From CAMFTQ01 sp051881615 (GTDB lineage Bacteria; Bacillota; Clostridia; Oscillospirales; Acutalibacteraceae): a stretch of 64,000 bases of DNA. The notes under the pieces are model-generated. The model did no database searches and was not told the DNA's origin. It saw only the letters and a program-made list of their open reading frames with translations. Positions 28,607 through 36,937 of the stretch are shown here, one piece after another; within the stretch, counting starts at the first letter, position 1, and every line of letters begins with the position of its first letter. A program made the position numbers and the translations under genes. The stretch spans positions 11,299 through 75,298 of the forward strand of contig JBJEQF010000004.1 of the NCBI GenBank assembly GCA_051881615.1, read 5' to 3'.

Positions 28607-29224
28607 ATGAGAAAATTAAATAATATGACACGTGCGGTGATACTGCTTGCCATTTGCGTGTTGTCTATAGCAGCTATATCCTTTTCATGGTTGAGCCGCC
28701 CACAGGTTATTGAAAACGATGAGCAAAACTTTGGAAAGCTGTTGTTAAGCTCTGAAATAAGTGCCGCCGGCACAACCAATACATCAACGTCGCAGATAAA
28801 GGCTTACACAAGAATGAAAGACGGCTCAAAATTGAGTGACGGTACAGATGCAGTGACAGCCACTACATACAGTGCGACTATTAACGCAGAAACAGGTAAG
28901 TATGAACAGGGTGCAGAGCTTAGTACCGGTGAACAAGTTATAGTTAAAGCAAATGATTGCACTTACTTTATTACAGAGCTTAAAAATAACGACACTATCC
29001 CCACCAGAGTTTCGCTCAAGATTCCTGTATTAAGCGATCTCTCGGAACTTGCGATGTATTCTTACGCTCCTTATAAGGATAAAGCAGAAACATACATTGT
29101 AAAAAACATTGAGGTAATTAACGACGCAAAAAGCGTTGTCGTAAAGTGGTATATTGCTAATTCAGCTGACGCTGATAAGACAATCAGCTTAACTTCTCTT
29201 CCGGCTGTTGAATATTTCAAGTAA
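28607..29224 (+). CDS. Small SipW-type exported protein H
   Basis: A 205-residue protein. The basic head and hydrophobic segment end AAISFSWLSRPQ, a divergent member of the AWF/AWI series (SWL). The remainder is a single small beta-rich domain. It ends with VVKWYIANSADADKTISL where the paralogues have the W-x-E-G motif, so that motif is degenerate here. It starts 17 bases after the giant gene with AAGGCGGTG upstream, and is followed after 12 bases by the second signal peptidase. It is probably processed by that peptidase and may be an accessory to the giant protein. Confidence 0.72.
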   Translation: MRKLNNMTRAVILLAICVLSIAAISFSWLSRPQVIENDEQNFGKLLLSSEISAAGTTNTSTSQIKAYTRMKDGSKLSDGTDAVTATTYSATINAETGKYEQGAELSTGEQVIVKANDCTYFITELKNNDTIPTRVSLKIPVLSDLSELAMYSYAPYKDKAETYIVKNIEVINDAKSVVVKWYIANSADADKTISLTSLPAVEYFK

Positions 29225-29236
29225 TGAGGTATCCTC

Positions 29237-29899
29237 TTGAAAAGCAAGGTATTTAAAATTCTCAACAAAATTAAAAATATCCTACTTACCGTACTGCTTG
29301 TTGTGCTTGTGTTAATTATTGTGGCTACTGTGTTTATCAGGGCTACCGGCAATACACCGAGCATAGGCGGCTATATGCTTTTCAGAGTAGCCACAGGCAG
29401 TATGGAGCCTGAAATTATGGTTGACGACGTTATTCTTGTAAAAGAACCGAATGATTATTCATCTATCGCTGTCGGCGACGTTGTCACTTACGAGAGCTAC
29501 TCCGGTGTTACGGCAGGCAGACCTATCACTCACAAGGTGATAAAGGCACCGTTTGAGAAAAACGGTGAATGGTATCTGCAAACGCAGGGCATAGCAAACG
29601 ATATTCCCGACGAAGAGATAAACACAAAACAGCTGTTGGGCGTTATGGTGGCAAAAATCCCGTTTTTAAGAGAGCTGTACTCATTCTTCCTCACTCCGTG
29701 GGGACTGCTCACAATTATTGCGCTGATAATTATTGCCTTTGCAGGTGAATTTATCAATGTTGTAAAAATCGTTGGAGAAAAGCCTGACGACGAGAAATCA
29801 GCCGTAGACATAGCGGTAGAAAGAGTAATGGCACAGCAAAAAGAAGCTGAACGTCTGCAAAATACGCAAGAACAAAACGGCGAAAAAGACAGGGAATAG
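29237..29899 (+). CDS. SipW-like (ER-type) signal peptidase I, second copy
   Basis: A 220-residue membrane protease with a TTG start (29237) and GAGGT six bases upstream. It has an N-terminal membrane segment (about 14-36), the active-site segment ATGSMEPEI with Ser55, and PITHKVIKAP with His99, which is again the histidine rather than the lysine type. A second membrane segment lies at about 150-175 (LTPWGLLTIIALIIIAFAG), and the short cytoplasmic tail is Gln- and Glu-rich. Together with the copy at 9253 it brackets the AAA+ module and substrates D-H. The two copies are quite diverged, so they may serve different substrates. A terminator follows, ending the locus. Confidence 0.92.
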   Translation: MKSKVFKILNKIKNILLTVLLVVLVLIIVATVFIRATGNTPSIGGYMLFRVATGSMEPEIMVDDVILVKEPNDYSSIAVGDVVTYESYSGVTAGRPITHKVIKAPFEKNGEWYLQTQGIANDIPDEEINTKQLLGVMVAKIPFLRELYSFFLTPWGLLTIIALIIIAFAGEFINVVKIVGEKPDDEKSAVDIAVERVMAQQKEAERLQNTQEQNGEKDRE

Positions 29900-29936
29900 T
29901 AACACTAAATCAAAATTTAGAAATATTTTCAAAAAT

Positions 29937-29970
29937 AAAAACTGCCCCGAGATTTTCGGAGCAGTTTTTT
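29937..29970 (+). terminator. Terminator of the SipW/fibre locus
   Basis: AAACTGC...CCGA pairs with TCGG..GCAGTTT and runs into T6, 38 bases after the second peptidase gene. Confidence 0.9.
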
Positions 29971-30057
29971 GAGTTTTAATGAAATACGCTTAATCTAAAG
30001 CATCGTAAAAGACGTTGAAAGGCAAGTTTAAAAAGCTTTGTATTACTATTTAATTTA

Positions 30058-30093
30058 ATGAATAATGAATGATGAAAAATGAATAATGAATAA
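30058..30093. repeat. Low-complexity ATGAATAATGAAT repeat
   Basis: Short AATGAATAATGAAT-like units, the reverse-sense relative of the run at 5396-5433. Confidence 0.55.
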
Positions 30094-30169
30094 TTAAACA
30101 CGCCGGCACAACGTGCTCGGCGAAATTGCACAATGCAAGCCGAAGCGAAGCGTAGGCGGATAAAGGATT

Positions 30170-30295
30170 CCAAAGGGTCACTGACCCTTTGGTCGTTTAG
30201 GGATAGAGGATTTTTAAGGAGAAAGGGAATCGAAATCCCTTTCTCCTTAAATCTGCTTTCTTTTGCAACTTTTCTTTTCAGATAAAAGAAAAGTT
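30170..30295. repeat. Triple-hairpin dispersed repeat, copy 2 (inverted)
   Basis: The same 126-bp arrangement as at 84-209, in reverse orientation. Hairpins lie at 30170-30192, 30216-30248 and 30267-30295, with spacers of identical length. In the middle hairpin a G-C pair of copy 1 is A-T here on both arms (AAGGAGAAAGGGA with TCCCTTTCTCCTT). It lies between the end of the fibre locus and the 3' end of folC, in a 559-base gap with no ORF. Confidence 0.85.
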
Positions 30296-30458
30296 GAGAA
30301 ACGTATGATGAAGATGAATTTAATCAAGGACAAATAATCTATAATATTAGATGAAACACAAAATATTCTTTTCTTTTTGAAAAATAAAAGAAAAAAGTAT
30401 GGTAAAGATGAATTGCGTCAACGAAGCAAAACATTAAAACAGCACAAATAGCATATAA

Positions 30459-31745
30459 TCATAGCTTGTCTATAACAACCTGTCTTATTTCTCCTGCAAG
30501 GTACAGACTTCCGCAGATAACTATCGCATTTTCCTCGCCGTCAGCAAGAGATAACGCTTCATCAACAGCTGATTTTACATCGCTTTTTTCTTCCACGTTT
30601 TCAAAATGACCTCTGCAAACGTCTGCAAGCTCCTTTTCAGTCATACTGCGTGGGTTCTGAATAGGTACAGTTATCACAGTATTGAAAAGTCCGTTTAAGA
30701 TTTCTATACTGCTTATGCTGTCCTTATCTCTTAGCATACCCATTATACAAACGATTTTTTTGTCGCTCAAATTGCTTTTTACAAAGTCTGAAAGCGTTTC
30801 TATTCCGTCAGGGTTGTGCGCACCGTCAAGAAGTATCACAGGCTCTTTTCGCAAAAGCTCAAGCCTTGCAGGGTGAGAAACACCGCTCAGCGCAGACTTG
30901 ACGGCAGTCAGCGGAATATTCAGAAAACCGCTGTATTCGTTTAAAACCTCGACTGTTCGTAATACAGTTTTCACGTTGTCTATCTGATGTTTTCCTAACA
31001 GATTGAGCGTGATTTTCTCGTTTTTATAAACAAAGCTGTTGCCTGAAATATCTGTCCTGACATCAGAAAGCGTTACATCATCGGCAAAGAAAATATTGTT
31101 GTTCCTTTCTTTTGCACATCTTAAAAGCTCATTTTTTGCTTCATTTTTCTGACGGGAGATTACGGTGTTAGAGTTTTGCTTGATTATGCCTGCCTTTTCA
31201 AAGGCGATTTTTGTAAGAGTGTCGCCTAAAATCGCAGTGTGGTCAAGTCCGATAGGCGTTATCACAGAGCATAGGGGGCAATCTATGACGTTAGTTGCGT
31301 CATATCTGCCGCCCAGTCCCGTTTCAAGAACTACAATGTCGCATTTTTCCTTTTCAAAGCAATAAAAGGCGGCGGCTGTTACAAGCTCAAATTCTGTTAT
31401 AATCTCGTCATTTTCTGCCATCTTACGGACAATCGGCATAATTATATCAATCGCTTCGGCAAGAAAATCACCGTCTATCATTTTGTTGTTAATCTGTATT
31501 CTCTCTCTGAAATCGCATACAAACGGCGAGATGTAAAGACCTGTTTTGTAACCCGATTTTTTAAGAATATTTGAAAGCATAACGCACACAGAGCCTTTGC
31601 CGTTTGTGCCTGCTGTGTGAATGTATTTCAGCTTTTTTTGCGGATTGCCGATTTTTGACAACAGCTTTGACAGCCTGTCTGTGCCGAGCTTTGCGCCGAA
31701 AGCGTCAAGCGAATGAATATTTTGCAGTGCCTGTTCGTAAGTCAT
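30459..31745 (-). CDS. folC: Folylpolyglutamate synthase / dihydrofolate synthase
   Basis: FolC adds glutamate to folates (and to dihydropteroate in bifunctional forms) in the cytoplasm. The 428-residue product has the Mur-ligase-like ATP loop HTAGTNGKGSVCVML (about 43-57), then GLYISPF, GLGGRYDATN and a late LDGAHNPDG, all typical of FolC. It is the last gene of a minus-strand run (trmN-like, rsmI, folC) with no gap to rsmI. Whether it also makes dihydrofolate cannot be told from the sequence. Confidence 0.95.
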   Translation of the reverse strand: MTYEQALQNIHSLDAFGAKLGTDRLSKLLSKIGNPQKKLKYIHTAGTNGKGSVCVMLSNILKKSGYKTGLYISPFVCDFRERIQINNKMIDGDFLAEAIDIIMPIVRKMAENDEIITEFELVTAAAFYCFEKEKCDIVVLETGLGGRYDATNVIDCPLCSVITPIGLDHTAILGDTLTKIAFEKAGIIKQNSNTVISRQKNEAKNELLRCAKERNNNIFFADDVTLSDVRTDISGNSFVYKNEKITLNLLGKHQIDNVKTVLRTVEVLNEYSGFLNIPLTAVKSALSGVSHPARLELLRKEPVILLDGAHNPDGIETLSDFVKSNLSDKKIVCIMGMLRDKDSISSIEILNGLFNTVITVPIQNPRSMTEKELADVCRGHFENVEEKSDVKSAVDEALSLADGEENAIVICGSLYLAGEIRQVVIDKL

Positions 31746-32576
31746 TTATAAAAGCTCCTTGTAAATTTCGTTTTTCTTAAAGCCTGTGACGGCGGCTGAT
31801 TGCTTTGCGGCTTCCGATGTTTTTTCGCCTTTTTCCATTAACTGCCTTGCAAGCTCCACCGCATCAGCAAGAGAATATTCTTCTTTTACCTCCTCTTGGG
31901 GAAGTCCTGCAAGCACAAGCACGATTTCACCCTTTAGCGAGCCGTCTGCGTACTTTTCTGCGGCTTCCTTTGTTGTGGTTCTTATTATTTCCTCGTGGAT
32001 TTTTGTTATTTCTCTCACGATTGAAAGCTGTCTGTCGCCGAAAAATTCGTAAAAGTCCTTTAGCGTCTGCGACAGCTTGTGCGGTGCTTCGTAGAAAATC
32101 ATCGTGCGTTTTTCGTTTGCAAGCTCCTGTAAATGGCTTTTTCGGCTTTTTTTATTTACGCTTAAAAAGCCCTCAAACGTAAATCTGCCTGTGATAAGTC
32201 CCGATACGGCAAGCGCAGAAACAACGGCAGAAGGACCGGGGATTACAACTGTTTTTATGTTTTTCTCTGCGCATTGTTTAATAAGCTCCTCGCCGGGATC
32301 TGAAATACAGGGCATACCGGCATCTGTTACAATGGCACAGCTCTCTCCGCTTAAAATCCGCTGACAGATAATGTCGCCCTTTTGTTTTTTGTTATGCTCG
32401 TAATAGCTTATCATCGGCTTTTTTATGTCGAAGTGATTAAGCAGCTTAAGCGTTACTCTTGTATCCTCGGCGGCGATAAAGTCAACCTCACTGAGCGTTC
32501 TGACAGCACGTGGCGACATATCGTCAAGATTGCCTATGGGTGTACCAACTACATATAGTATTCCGCATATGCTCAT
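31746..32576 (-). CDS. rsmI: 16S rRNA (cytidine1402-2'-O)-methyltransferase RsmI
   Basis: This SAM-dependent enzyme methylates the ribose of C1402 in the 16S rRNA decoding centre. The 276-residue product has the family's normal length and hallmarks: YVVGTPIGNLDDMSPRA near the start, AAEDTR, then TDAGMPCISDPGE and VIPGPSA. The ATG has GGGAG upstream. Its stop abuts the folC start, and it begins one base after the stop of the methyltransferase gene upstream. The pairing with a YabB-like methyltransferase is the same as in Bacillus. Confidence 0.96.
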   Translation of the reverse strand: MSICGILYVVGTPIGNLDDMSPRAVRTLSEVDFIAAEDTRVTLKLLNHFDIKKPMISYYEHNKKQKGDIICQRILSGESCAIVTDAGMPCISDPGEELIKQCAEKNIKTVVIPGPSAVVSALAVSGLITGRFTFEGFLSVNKKSRKSHLQELANEKRTMIFYEAPHKLSQTLKDFYEFFGDRQLSIVREITKIHEEIIRTTTKEAAEKYADGSLKGEIVLVLAGLPQEEVKEEYSLADAVELARQLMEKGEKTSEAAKQSAAVTGFKKNEIYKELL

Positions 32577-32577
32577 A

Positions 32578-33330
32578 TTAACACTCCCTTAAATGCTCCG
32601 ACTTGTAACAGCCGTAAATTTCTTTCATTTCCTGCGAAAAATCACCGTTTTCGTCCTCTATAAACAGCGTAGGCATAGTGACAAGGCTGCCCCTTTTGCC
32701 GCCTCGTCTGCCCTCAACAAGCACAAGCTTAGGCGGCTTTGAGATTCGTTGCTGAACAAAGCGGATACGCTTAGGCTCAAGGTCGTTTTCACGCATCAGC
32801 GATAAAATATCGGTAAGTCGTTCAGGCCGCTGACACATACAAAATCTGCCGCCGAACTGCAAAAGATTTTTAGCTGCTGTGAAAATATCGTCAAGCGTAC
32901 AGCCTTGCTCGTGACGTGCAAGCGTTTTGCCGAGTTCGGGATTTACAATTCCGCTTCCCCTAAGCTTATATGGCGGATTGCAGGCTACAAGGTCGTAACA
33001 GCCAAAGGGCAGAACTCCCTTTAGCTCCTTTAAATCGCAGTTTACGGCATTTAAGCTGTCGCAAATATTGTTAAGCTCAGCTGACCTTTTTATCATATCG
33101 GCAGCGTCAGGCTGAATTTCAACAGCATCAACAGTTATATTTTTGTTATCCCGAAGCCACAAAAGCGGAATAGTACCGCACCCCGAGCCTAAGTCAACCG
33201 CCCTGCACCTGTTTTTCGGACGTGAAAAGTCGGCAAGCAGTATTGTATCTGTTGAAAAATGGTGAATATCGCTGACAATTATCTTTATACCGCCGCCAAG
33301 CGGTTCAATATGCTCTTTCTCCTTTAGCAC
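32578..33330 (-). CDS. TrmN6/YabB-like tRNA adenine-N6 methyltransferase
   Basis: A SAM-dependent methyltransferase of about 250 residues. It has the SAM loop VDLGSGCGTIPLL, the acidic segment VDAVEIQPDAA and the amino-methyltransferase motif NPPYK, which marks N6-adenine or N-methyl transfer to nucleic acid. The closest family I recognise is YabB/TrmN6, which modifies tRNA1-Val A37. The frame opens with a GTG at 33339, but GGAG lies too close to it. The GTG at 33330 has the same site eight bases upstream and is preferred. A TTGAAA/TATTAT promoter lies just upstream, so this gene probably leads the operon with rsmI and folC. Confidence 0.88.
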   Translation of the reverse strand: MLKEKEHIEPLGGGIKIIVSDIHHFSTDTILLADFSRPKNRCRAVDLGSGCGTIPLLWLRDNKNITVDAVEIQPDAADMIKRSAELNNICDSLNAVNCDLKELKGVLPFGCYDLVACNPPYKLRGSGIVNPELGKTLARHEQGCTLDDIFTAAKNLLQFGGRFCMCQRPERLTDILSLMRENDLEPKRIRFVQQRISKPPKLVLVEGRRGGKRGSLVTMPTLFIEDENGDFSQEMKEIYGCYKSEHLREC

Positions 33331-33361
33331 CTTATTCACTCCATTGGTTTATTCTTGATAC

Positions 33362-33390
33362 ATAATACCATTTATGACGGTTCTTTTCAA
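33362..33390 (-). promoter_or_regulatory. Promoter of the trmN-rsmI-folC operon
   Basis: On the minus strand, TTGAAA (33390-33385), a 17-base spacer and TATTAT (33367-33362). Confidence 0.7.
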
Positions 33391-33474
33391 GTTTTCTTTA
33401 TAGTGCTTTATTAAAAACGTGAGAAATAAGGCAAAAAGAAAAAAGAGAAAAAGCAAAAAAATTTTGTAAAACTA

Positions 33475-33503
33475 TTGACAAATATAGTTTTATAGACTAT
33501 AAT
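33475..33503 (+). promoter_or_regulatory. Promoter of the tRNA cluster
   Basis: Consensus TTGACA (33475-33480), a 17-base spacer and TATAAT (33498-33503), 30 bases before the first tRNA. Confidence 0.85.
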
Positions 33504-33533
33504 AAACAAGCTGACTTTTAAACAAGTCCATAT

Positions 33534-33610
33534 GGCGGAATAGCTCAGCTGGCTAGAGCATTCGGTTCATACCCGAAGTGTCGTAGGTTCAAGTCCTATT
33601 TCCGCTACCA
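33534..33610 (+). tRNA. tRNA-Met(CAU), elongator type
   Basis: A 77-base cloverleaf with acceptor GGCGGAA/TTCCGCT (G-U first pair), anticodon stem TTCGG/CCGAA, loop TTCATAC (anticodon CAU), T-arm with GGTTCAAGTCC and encoded CCA. The anticodon stem lacks the three G-C pairs of an initiator, so it is an elongator Met. A tRNA-Ile(CAU) substrate of TilS cannot be excluded by eye. Confidence 0.93.
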
Positions 33611-33613
33611 AAT

Positions 33614-33688
33614 GGCCCGGTGGTCAAGCGGTTAAGACACCGCCCTTTCACGGCGGTAACACGGGTTCGATTCCCGTCCGGGTCACCA
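33614..33688 (+). tRNA. tRNA-Glu(UUC)
   Basis: A 75-base cloverleaf with acceptor GGCCCGG/CCGGGTC, anticodon stem CCGCC/GGCGG, loop CTTTCAC (anticodon UUC), T-arm GGTTCGATTCC and encoded CCA. It starts three bases after the tRNA-Met CCA. Confidence 0.96.
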
Positions 33689-33695
33689 GAAATCT

Positions 33696-33783
33696 GCTGG
33701 TGTGGTGGAATAGGCAGACACAAGGGACTTAAAATCCCTCGGACTAATACTCCGTACCGGTTCAAGTCCGGTCACCAGCACCA
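33696..33783 (+). tRNA. tRNA-Leu(UAA)
   Basis: An 88-base class II tRNA with acceptor GCTGGTG/CACCAGC, anticodon stem AGGGA/TCCCT, loop CTTAAAA (anticodon UAA), a long variable arm (CTCGGACTAATACTCCGT) and encoded CCA. It is the last tRNA before the integrated element. Confidence 0.96.
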
Positions 33784-33784
33784 T

Positions 33785-33829
33785 ATCGAGTGTTCATAAC
33801 GGATTTGAGTTATGAACACTCGATTTTTT
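33785..33829 (+). terminator. Terminator of the tRNA cluster, overlapping attL candidate
   Basis: Perfect 16-bp stem ATCGAGTGTTCATAAC / GTTATGAACACTCGAT around an 8-base loop, followed by T6. Its right arm contains the 14-base sequence repeated at 44062-44075. Confidence 0.9.
33809..33822. other. Candidate attL of the integrated element
   Basis: GTTATGAACACTCG here and GTTATGAACACCCG at 44062-44075 are direct repeats (13 of 14) flanking the element genes. Because this site is a hairpin arm, the opposite arm also gives a 19-base exact inverted match with 44054-44072. The crossover point is not determined. Confidence 0.45.
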
Positions 33830-33885
33830 GTATTTGTTAGTTTCTTCGATATGTATGGAGCAGGTTTTGTGCCTGCTCTTTTGTT

Positions 33886-35583
33886 TTATGCGGATTTGGT
33901 TACATATTCGACTGCAACGCCCTTTCGGGTGTCAGCCTTGTAGTTCTTTCCGCATTCGGGTATTTCAATATACCCTATAAACTTGTAATGAATCATAATT
34001 CGCTGGCTGCGGTTTTTACCGACACCCTTGGTTTCATAAACCGTTATTTTATCTATCAGTTCACGAAGCAAGGGCGCTGTCAGCTTTTTCATTTCCATAA
34101 ATCTTCGTATCGCATTTATGAAATTCTCTTTATTCTGCTGCATTGTGCCGATATTGCTTATTCTTTTCCGAAGTTCTGCAATTTTAGCTTTCAGCTCCAT
34201 ACGCTCAACCTCATATTTGTGAGACAACTGCATAAACCATTCGTCCGTTACCTTACCCGAAGCGTTATCCTCGTATAGCTTTTCATAAAGTCCTGAAATC
34301 TTTTCGTTTCGGGCAACAGATTTGCGGAGTTCTTCTTCCAGATACTTCTGTTCTTTAAGAATATCCTTGTTGGTCTTTTGCGCAAGCAGTTCGGCAAAGG
34401 CTTCTTCGTCGTCCTGTAGGAATTGTGCCATTCGTCTGAGTTCAAGCATAACCACCTGTTCGATAGCGTCGGCTCGGATATAATGCCTTGTTTCGCAAGT
34501 TCCTCTTGTATCGGTTTTGTAGTTGGAGCAACTGAAATACTGTATATTCTTATTTACGGTATTCACATGCGACCATAGCTTGCTTCCGCAATCGGCACAG
34601 TAGAGCAAATCGCAAAACATATTCTTTTCGGCATTTTCCTTTTTCGGCGCTCGGCGCTTGGTTTTAGAAATTAACTTTTGCACCGCTTCAAAGATTTCAC
34701 GGTCAATGATAGGCTCGTGAACATTCTTAAACACCGCCCAGTTTTCTTCGGGGTTGGGAATACGGGATTTATTTTTGAATGACTTTGAGTAGGTCTTAAA
34801 GTTAATTACATCGCCGCAGTATTCCTGCTGAGTAAGTATTTTCGCAACCGTTGTCTTTCCCCATTTGTAAGGGTTAGGCTGCGTTTTCTTACCGCCCCTC
34901 GGAAGTCCTTTGGATTGCCAATACGCCATAGGGATAAGTACCTTCTGCTCTTGCAGGATTCGGGCAATGGTTTCATTGCCCTTGCCCTCCAAACACATAC
35001 GGAATATATCCTGTACCACCTGTGCGGCTTCAGCGTCTACAATCCACTTTTTCTTATTTTCGGGAGATTTCACATATCCGTATGGTGGCTGAGATAACGG
35101 CTCTCCGGCGTTTCCTCGAAGTCTGTGGGAACTCCTGACCTTGCGGCTAATGTCTCTTGCGTACATTTCGTTCATTACATTTCTGAACGGAGCAAGCTCA
35201 TTTTCGCCGTCATTACTGTCCACACAGTCATTCACAGCTATAAATCGGATATTTCGGTCGGGGAAGTAGGTATCGGTATAATAACCCACCTGCAAATAAT
35301 CTCTGCCGAGTCGAGACATATCTTTTACGATTATCGTACTGACATAGCCCATTTCAATATCCTCTAACATTTGCTGAAAACCGGGGCGATTAAAATTTGT
35401 GCCTGTATAACCGTCATCAACATAAAACCGTGTATTTCCGAAGCCGTTTTCTTTTGCATACTTGGTAAGCATACGCTTTTGATTTGCAACAGAATTGGAA
35501 TCTCCCTCTGCGCCGTCGTCACGGGACAGGCGGCAGTATAAAGCGGTAATTCCTACATTGTCTTGTTTCTTTTTCGACTGCAT
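33886..35583 (-). CDS. Large serine recombinase (TnpX/TndX-like)
   Basis: A site-specific integrase/excisionase of 565 residues. The N-terminal resolvase domain has ALYCRLSRDD with catalytic Ser20, then DGYTGTNFNRPGFQ and KDMSRLGRDYL. A recombinase domain follows (PPYGY to ILTQQEYCGDV), then a zinc-ribbon CADCGSKLW...CSNY...CETRHY (about 330-375), a coiled coil (about 395-475) and a DUF4368-like C-terminus. This is the layout of Clostridial transposon and integrative-element recombinases. It is the last gene of the element, next to the tRNA end. Its start directly abuts the preceding stop (TAAATG), so the two are co-translated. Confidence 0.95.
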   Translation of the reverse strand: MQSKKKQDNVGITALYCRLSRDDGAEGDSNSVANQKRMLTKYAKENGFGNTRFYVDDGYTGTNFNRPGFQQMLEDIEMGYVSTIIVKDMSRLGRDYLQVGYYTDTYFPDRNIRFIAVNDCVDSNDGENELAPFRNVMNEMYARDISRKVRSSHRLRGNAGEPLSQPPYGYVKSPENKKKWIVDAEAAQVVQDIFRMCLEGKGNETIARILQEQKVLIPMAYWQSKGLPRGGKKTQPNPYKWGKTTVAKILTQQEYCGDVINFKTYSKSFKNKSRIPNPEENWAVFKNVHEPIIDREIFEAVQKLISKTKRRAPKKENAEKNMFCDLLYCADCGSKLWSHVNTVNKNIQYFSCSNYKTDTRGTCETRHYIRADAIEQVVMLELRRMAQFLQDDEEAFAELLAQKTNKDILKEQKYLEEELRKSVARNEKISGLYEKLYEDNASGKVTDEWFMQLSHKYEVERMELKAKIAELRKRISNIGTMQQNKENFINAIRRFMEMKKLTAPLLRELIDKITVYETKGVGKNRSQRIMIHYKFIGYIEIPECGKNYKADTRKGVAVEYVTKSA

Positions 35584-35811
35584 TTAGTCCTCCTTTCCGG
35601 CAGTCGAACACACATATTCTACTGCCATTTTACTCGGTGGTGATTCGTTCGTCAAATCTACGAAATCACTTGTAATAATTCTTTTGAATCGGTCTGTAAT
35701 AGACGGATTGCTTTGTATCTTTGCCGTCCGAAAAGACGAGCCTACGATATACTTGACGCCGTTTATTACATATTCGTTTTCTTGCTGTGCAAGACCACAT
35801 ATAAATTTCAT
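35584..35811 (-). CDS. Small element protein upstream of the recombinase
   Basis: A 75-residue protein whose function I cannot name. It has a beta-like start (NEYVINGVKYIVGSSFR), a basic middle (ITDRFKRIIT) and an acidic end, with no membrane segment. Its stop codon is immediately followed by the recombinase ATG, and its start lies nine bases after the ParB-like stop, so all three are co-expressed. Its position suggests an accessory factor for recombination, but this is inference. Confidence 0.65.
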   Translation of the reverse strand: MKFICGLAQQENEYVINGVKYIVGSSFRTAKIQSNPSITDRFKRIITSDFVDLTNESPPSKMAVEYVCSTAGKED

Positions 35812-35820
35812 AATATTTCC

Positions 35821-36717
35821 TTACCTTTCATCACGATTTTTCCTTGCTCTCTCACGGCGCATATAGTCATCGCCTATGAGCTTCAGGATTGCATTGTATA
35901 CATCTTTTTGGGTATAACTTTTAGGGAAGAAGCGGCGAATATCCTCAAAGGGAAAACTGATGCGTTCCTTTTGATTCGCTTTTTCTTCACTCATAATGGC
36001 GAAGATCTTATCCGCATTAAGCGTTCCCGCTTGAGATAATTTCTTCATCCGCCCTGCCTGCGAGAGTGACGGAGTGCAGTCCTCGCTCTCTATAATATTC
36101 ATCAAATTGTACTGCTCCTGCTCAGTCAGATAGGATAGCTCCACAGCAGGAGTAAGTGCGATTCGTTCCTCATCCACAAGGTCTAACAGTTCGGGGATAA
36201 GTTTGGTTAAACGGATATACCGAAACACTTGGTCACGACTTTCGTTTACTTCCTTACCAATGACCGTTGCGGTATCCGACTTTGTCGCAACTTGCGACAA
36301 GGTTAAATCTGTGCGTTTGCCTTGCTCTTTCAGTGCCTCCATCTTCATTTTGTAGGCAAAGGCTTTTTCGCTCGGAAGTATCCGTTCACGGTGCAGATTG
36401 CTGTCCACAACGGCAATCGCCGCTTCGGTGCGGTCAAGGGGATAAATTAAGGCGGGTACTTCTGTTAGTCCCGCCCTTTTACTTGCGTGTAATCTTCGGT
36501 GTCCCGATATTACTTCATATTCATCTGTGGTATTATCTTTCAGTCTTACAATTAAAGGAGAGATAATACCCTGCGACTTGATACTTTCCACAAGCTTGTC
36601 CATATCCTCATTATCTGTGACTTTATACGGATGACCTTCAAAATCGTGTAGTTTTTCTATGGGGATACGGGCGGACTTTTTCTTTTTGCTTTCAATTGGG
36701 ATTTCATTTATTGTCAT
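35821..36717 (-). CDS. ParB/Spo0J-like protein of the mobile element
   Basis: A 298-residue ParB-type DNA-binding protein. It has the N-terminal nuclease/CTPase-like domain (KLVESIKSQGIISPLIVR, then EVISGHRRLHASKRAG, then DSNLHRERILPSEKA) and a following HTH region (LSQVATKSDTATVIGKEVNESRDQVFRYIRLT). The frame is open upstream, but the start at MTINEIPIE is preferred, with GGGAG eight bases before it. The upstream peptide is very basic and implausible. It has no ParA neighbour. Single ParB-like genes of this type are common in Clostridial integrative elements and may act in maintenance or gene control rather than partition. Confidence 0.88.
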   Translation of the reverse strand: MTINEIPIESKKKKSARIPIEKLHDFEGHPYKVTDNEDMDKLVESIKSQGIISPLIVRLKDNTTDEYEVISGHRRLHASKRAGLTEVPALIYPLDRTEAAIAVVDSNLHRERILPSEKAFAYKMKMEALKEQGKRTDLTLSQVATKSDTATVIGKEVNESRDQVFRYIRLTKLIPELLDLVDEERIALTPAVELSYLTEQEQYNLMNIIESEDCTPSLSQAGRMKKLSQAGTLNADKIFAIMSEEKANQKERISFPFEDIRRFFPKSYTQKDVYNAILKLIGDDYMRRERARKNRDER

Positions 36718-36937
36718 CACTCCCAACCTCCTTTCTTTAATTTTTAGGTGTAGTTTTCTTGTAAAGGGTTTTAGGGATTTCTCCCTAACAAGTACTGTTT
36801 TGCGCCGATAGGAGTACAAACAGTCTGCTTGCTAAGATAATACAAGCATCCTTAGGCAAAGAGGCTGTTTTGTACGGCAACTATCAAACTGTTTGCTCGC
36901 TACGCCTAAGTTTTCTACCTTGAATTACTCCTATCTC
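36718..36937. other. Intergenic region in the element
   Basis: About 220 bases with no clear ORF. Several short self-complementary pieces (ACTGTTT / AAACAGT around 36787-36822) are visible, but no convincing promoter or terminator. Confidence 0.35.
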
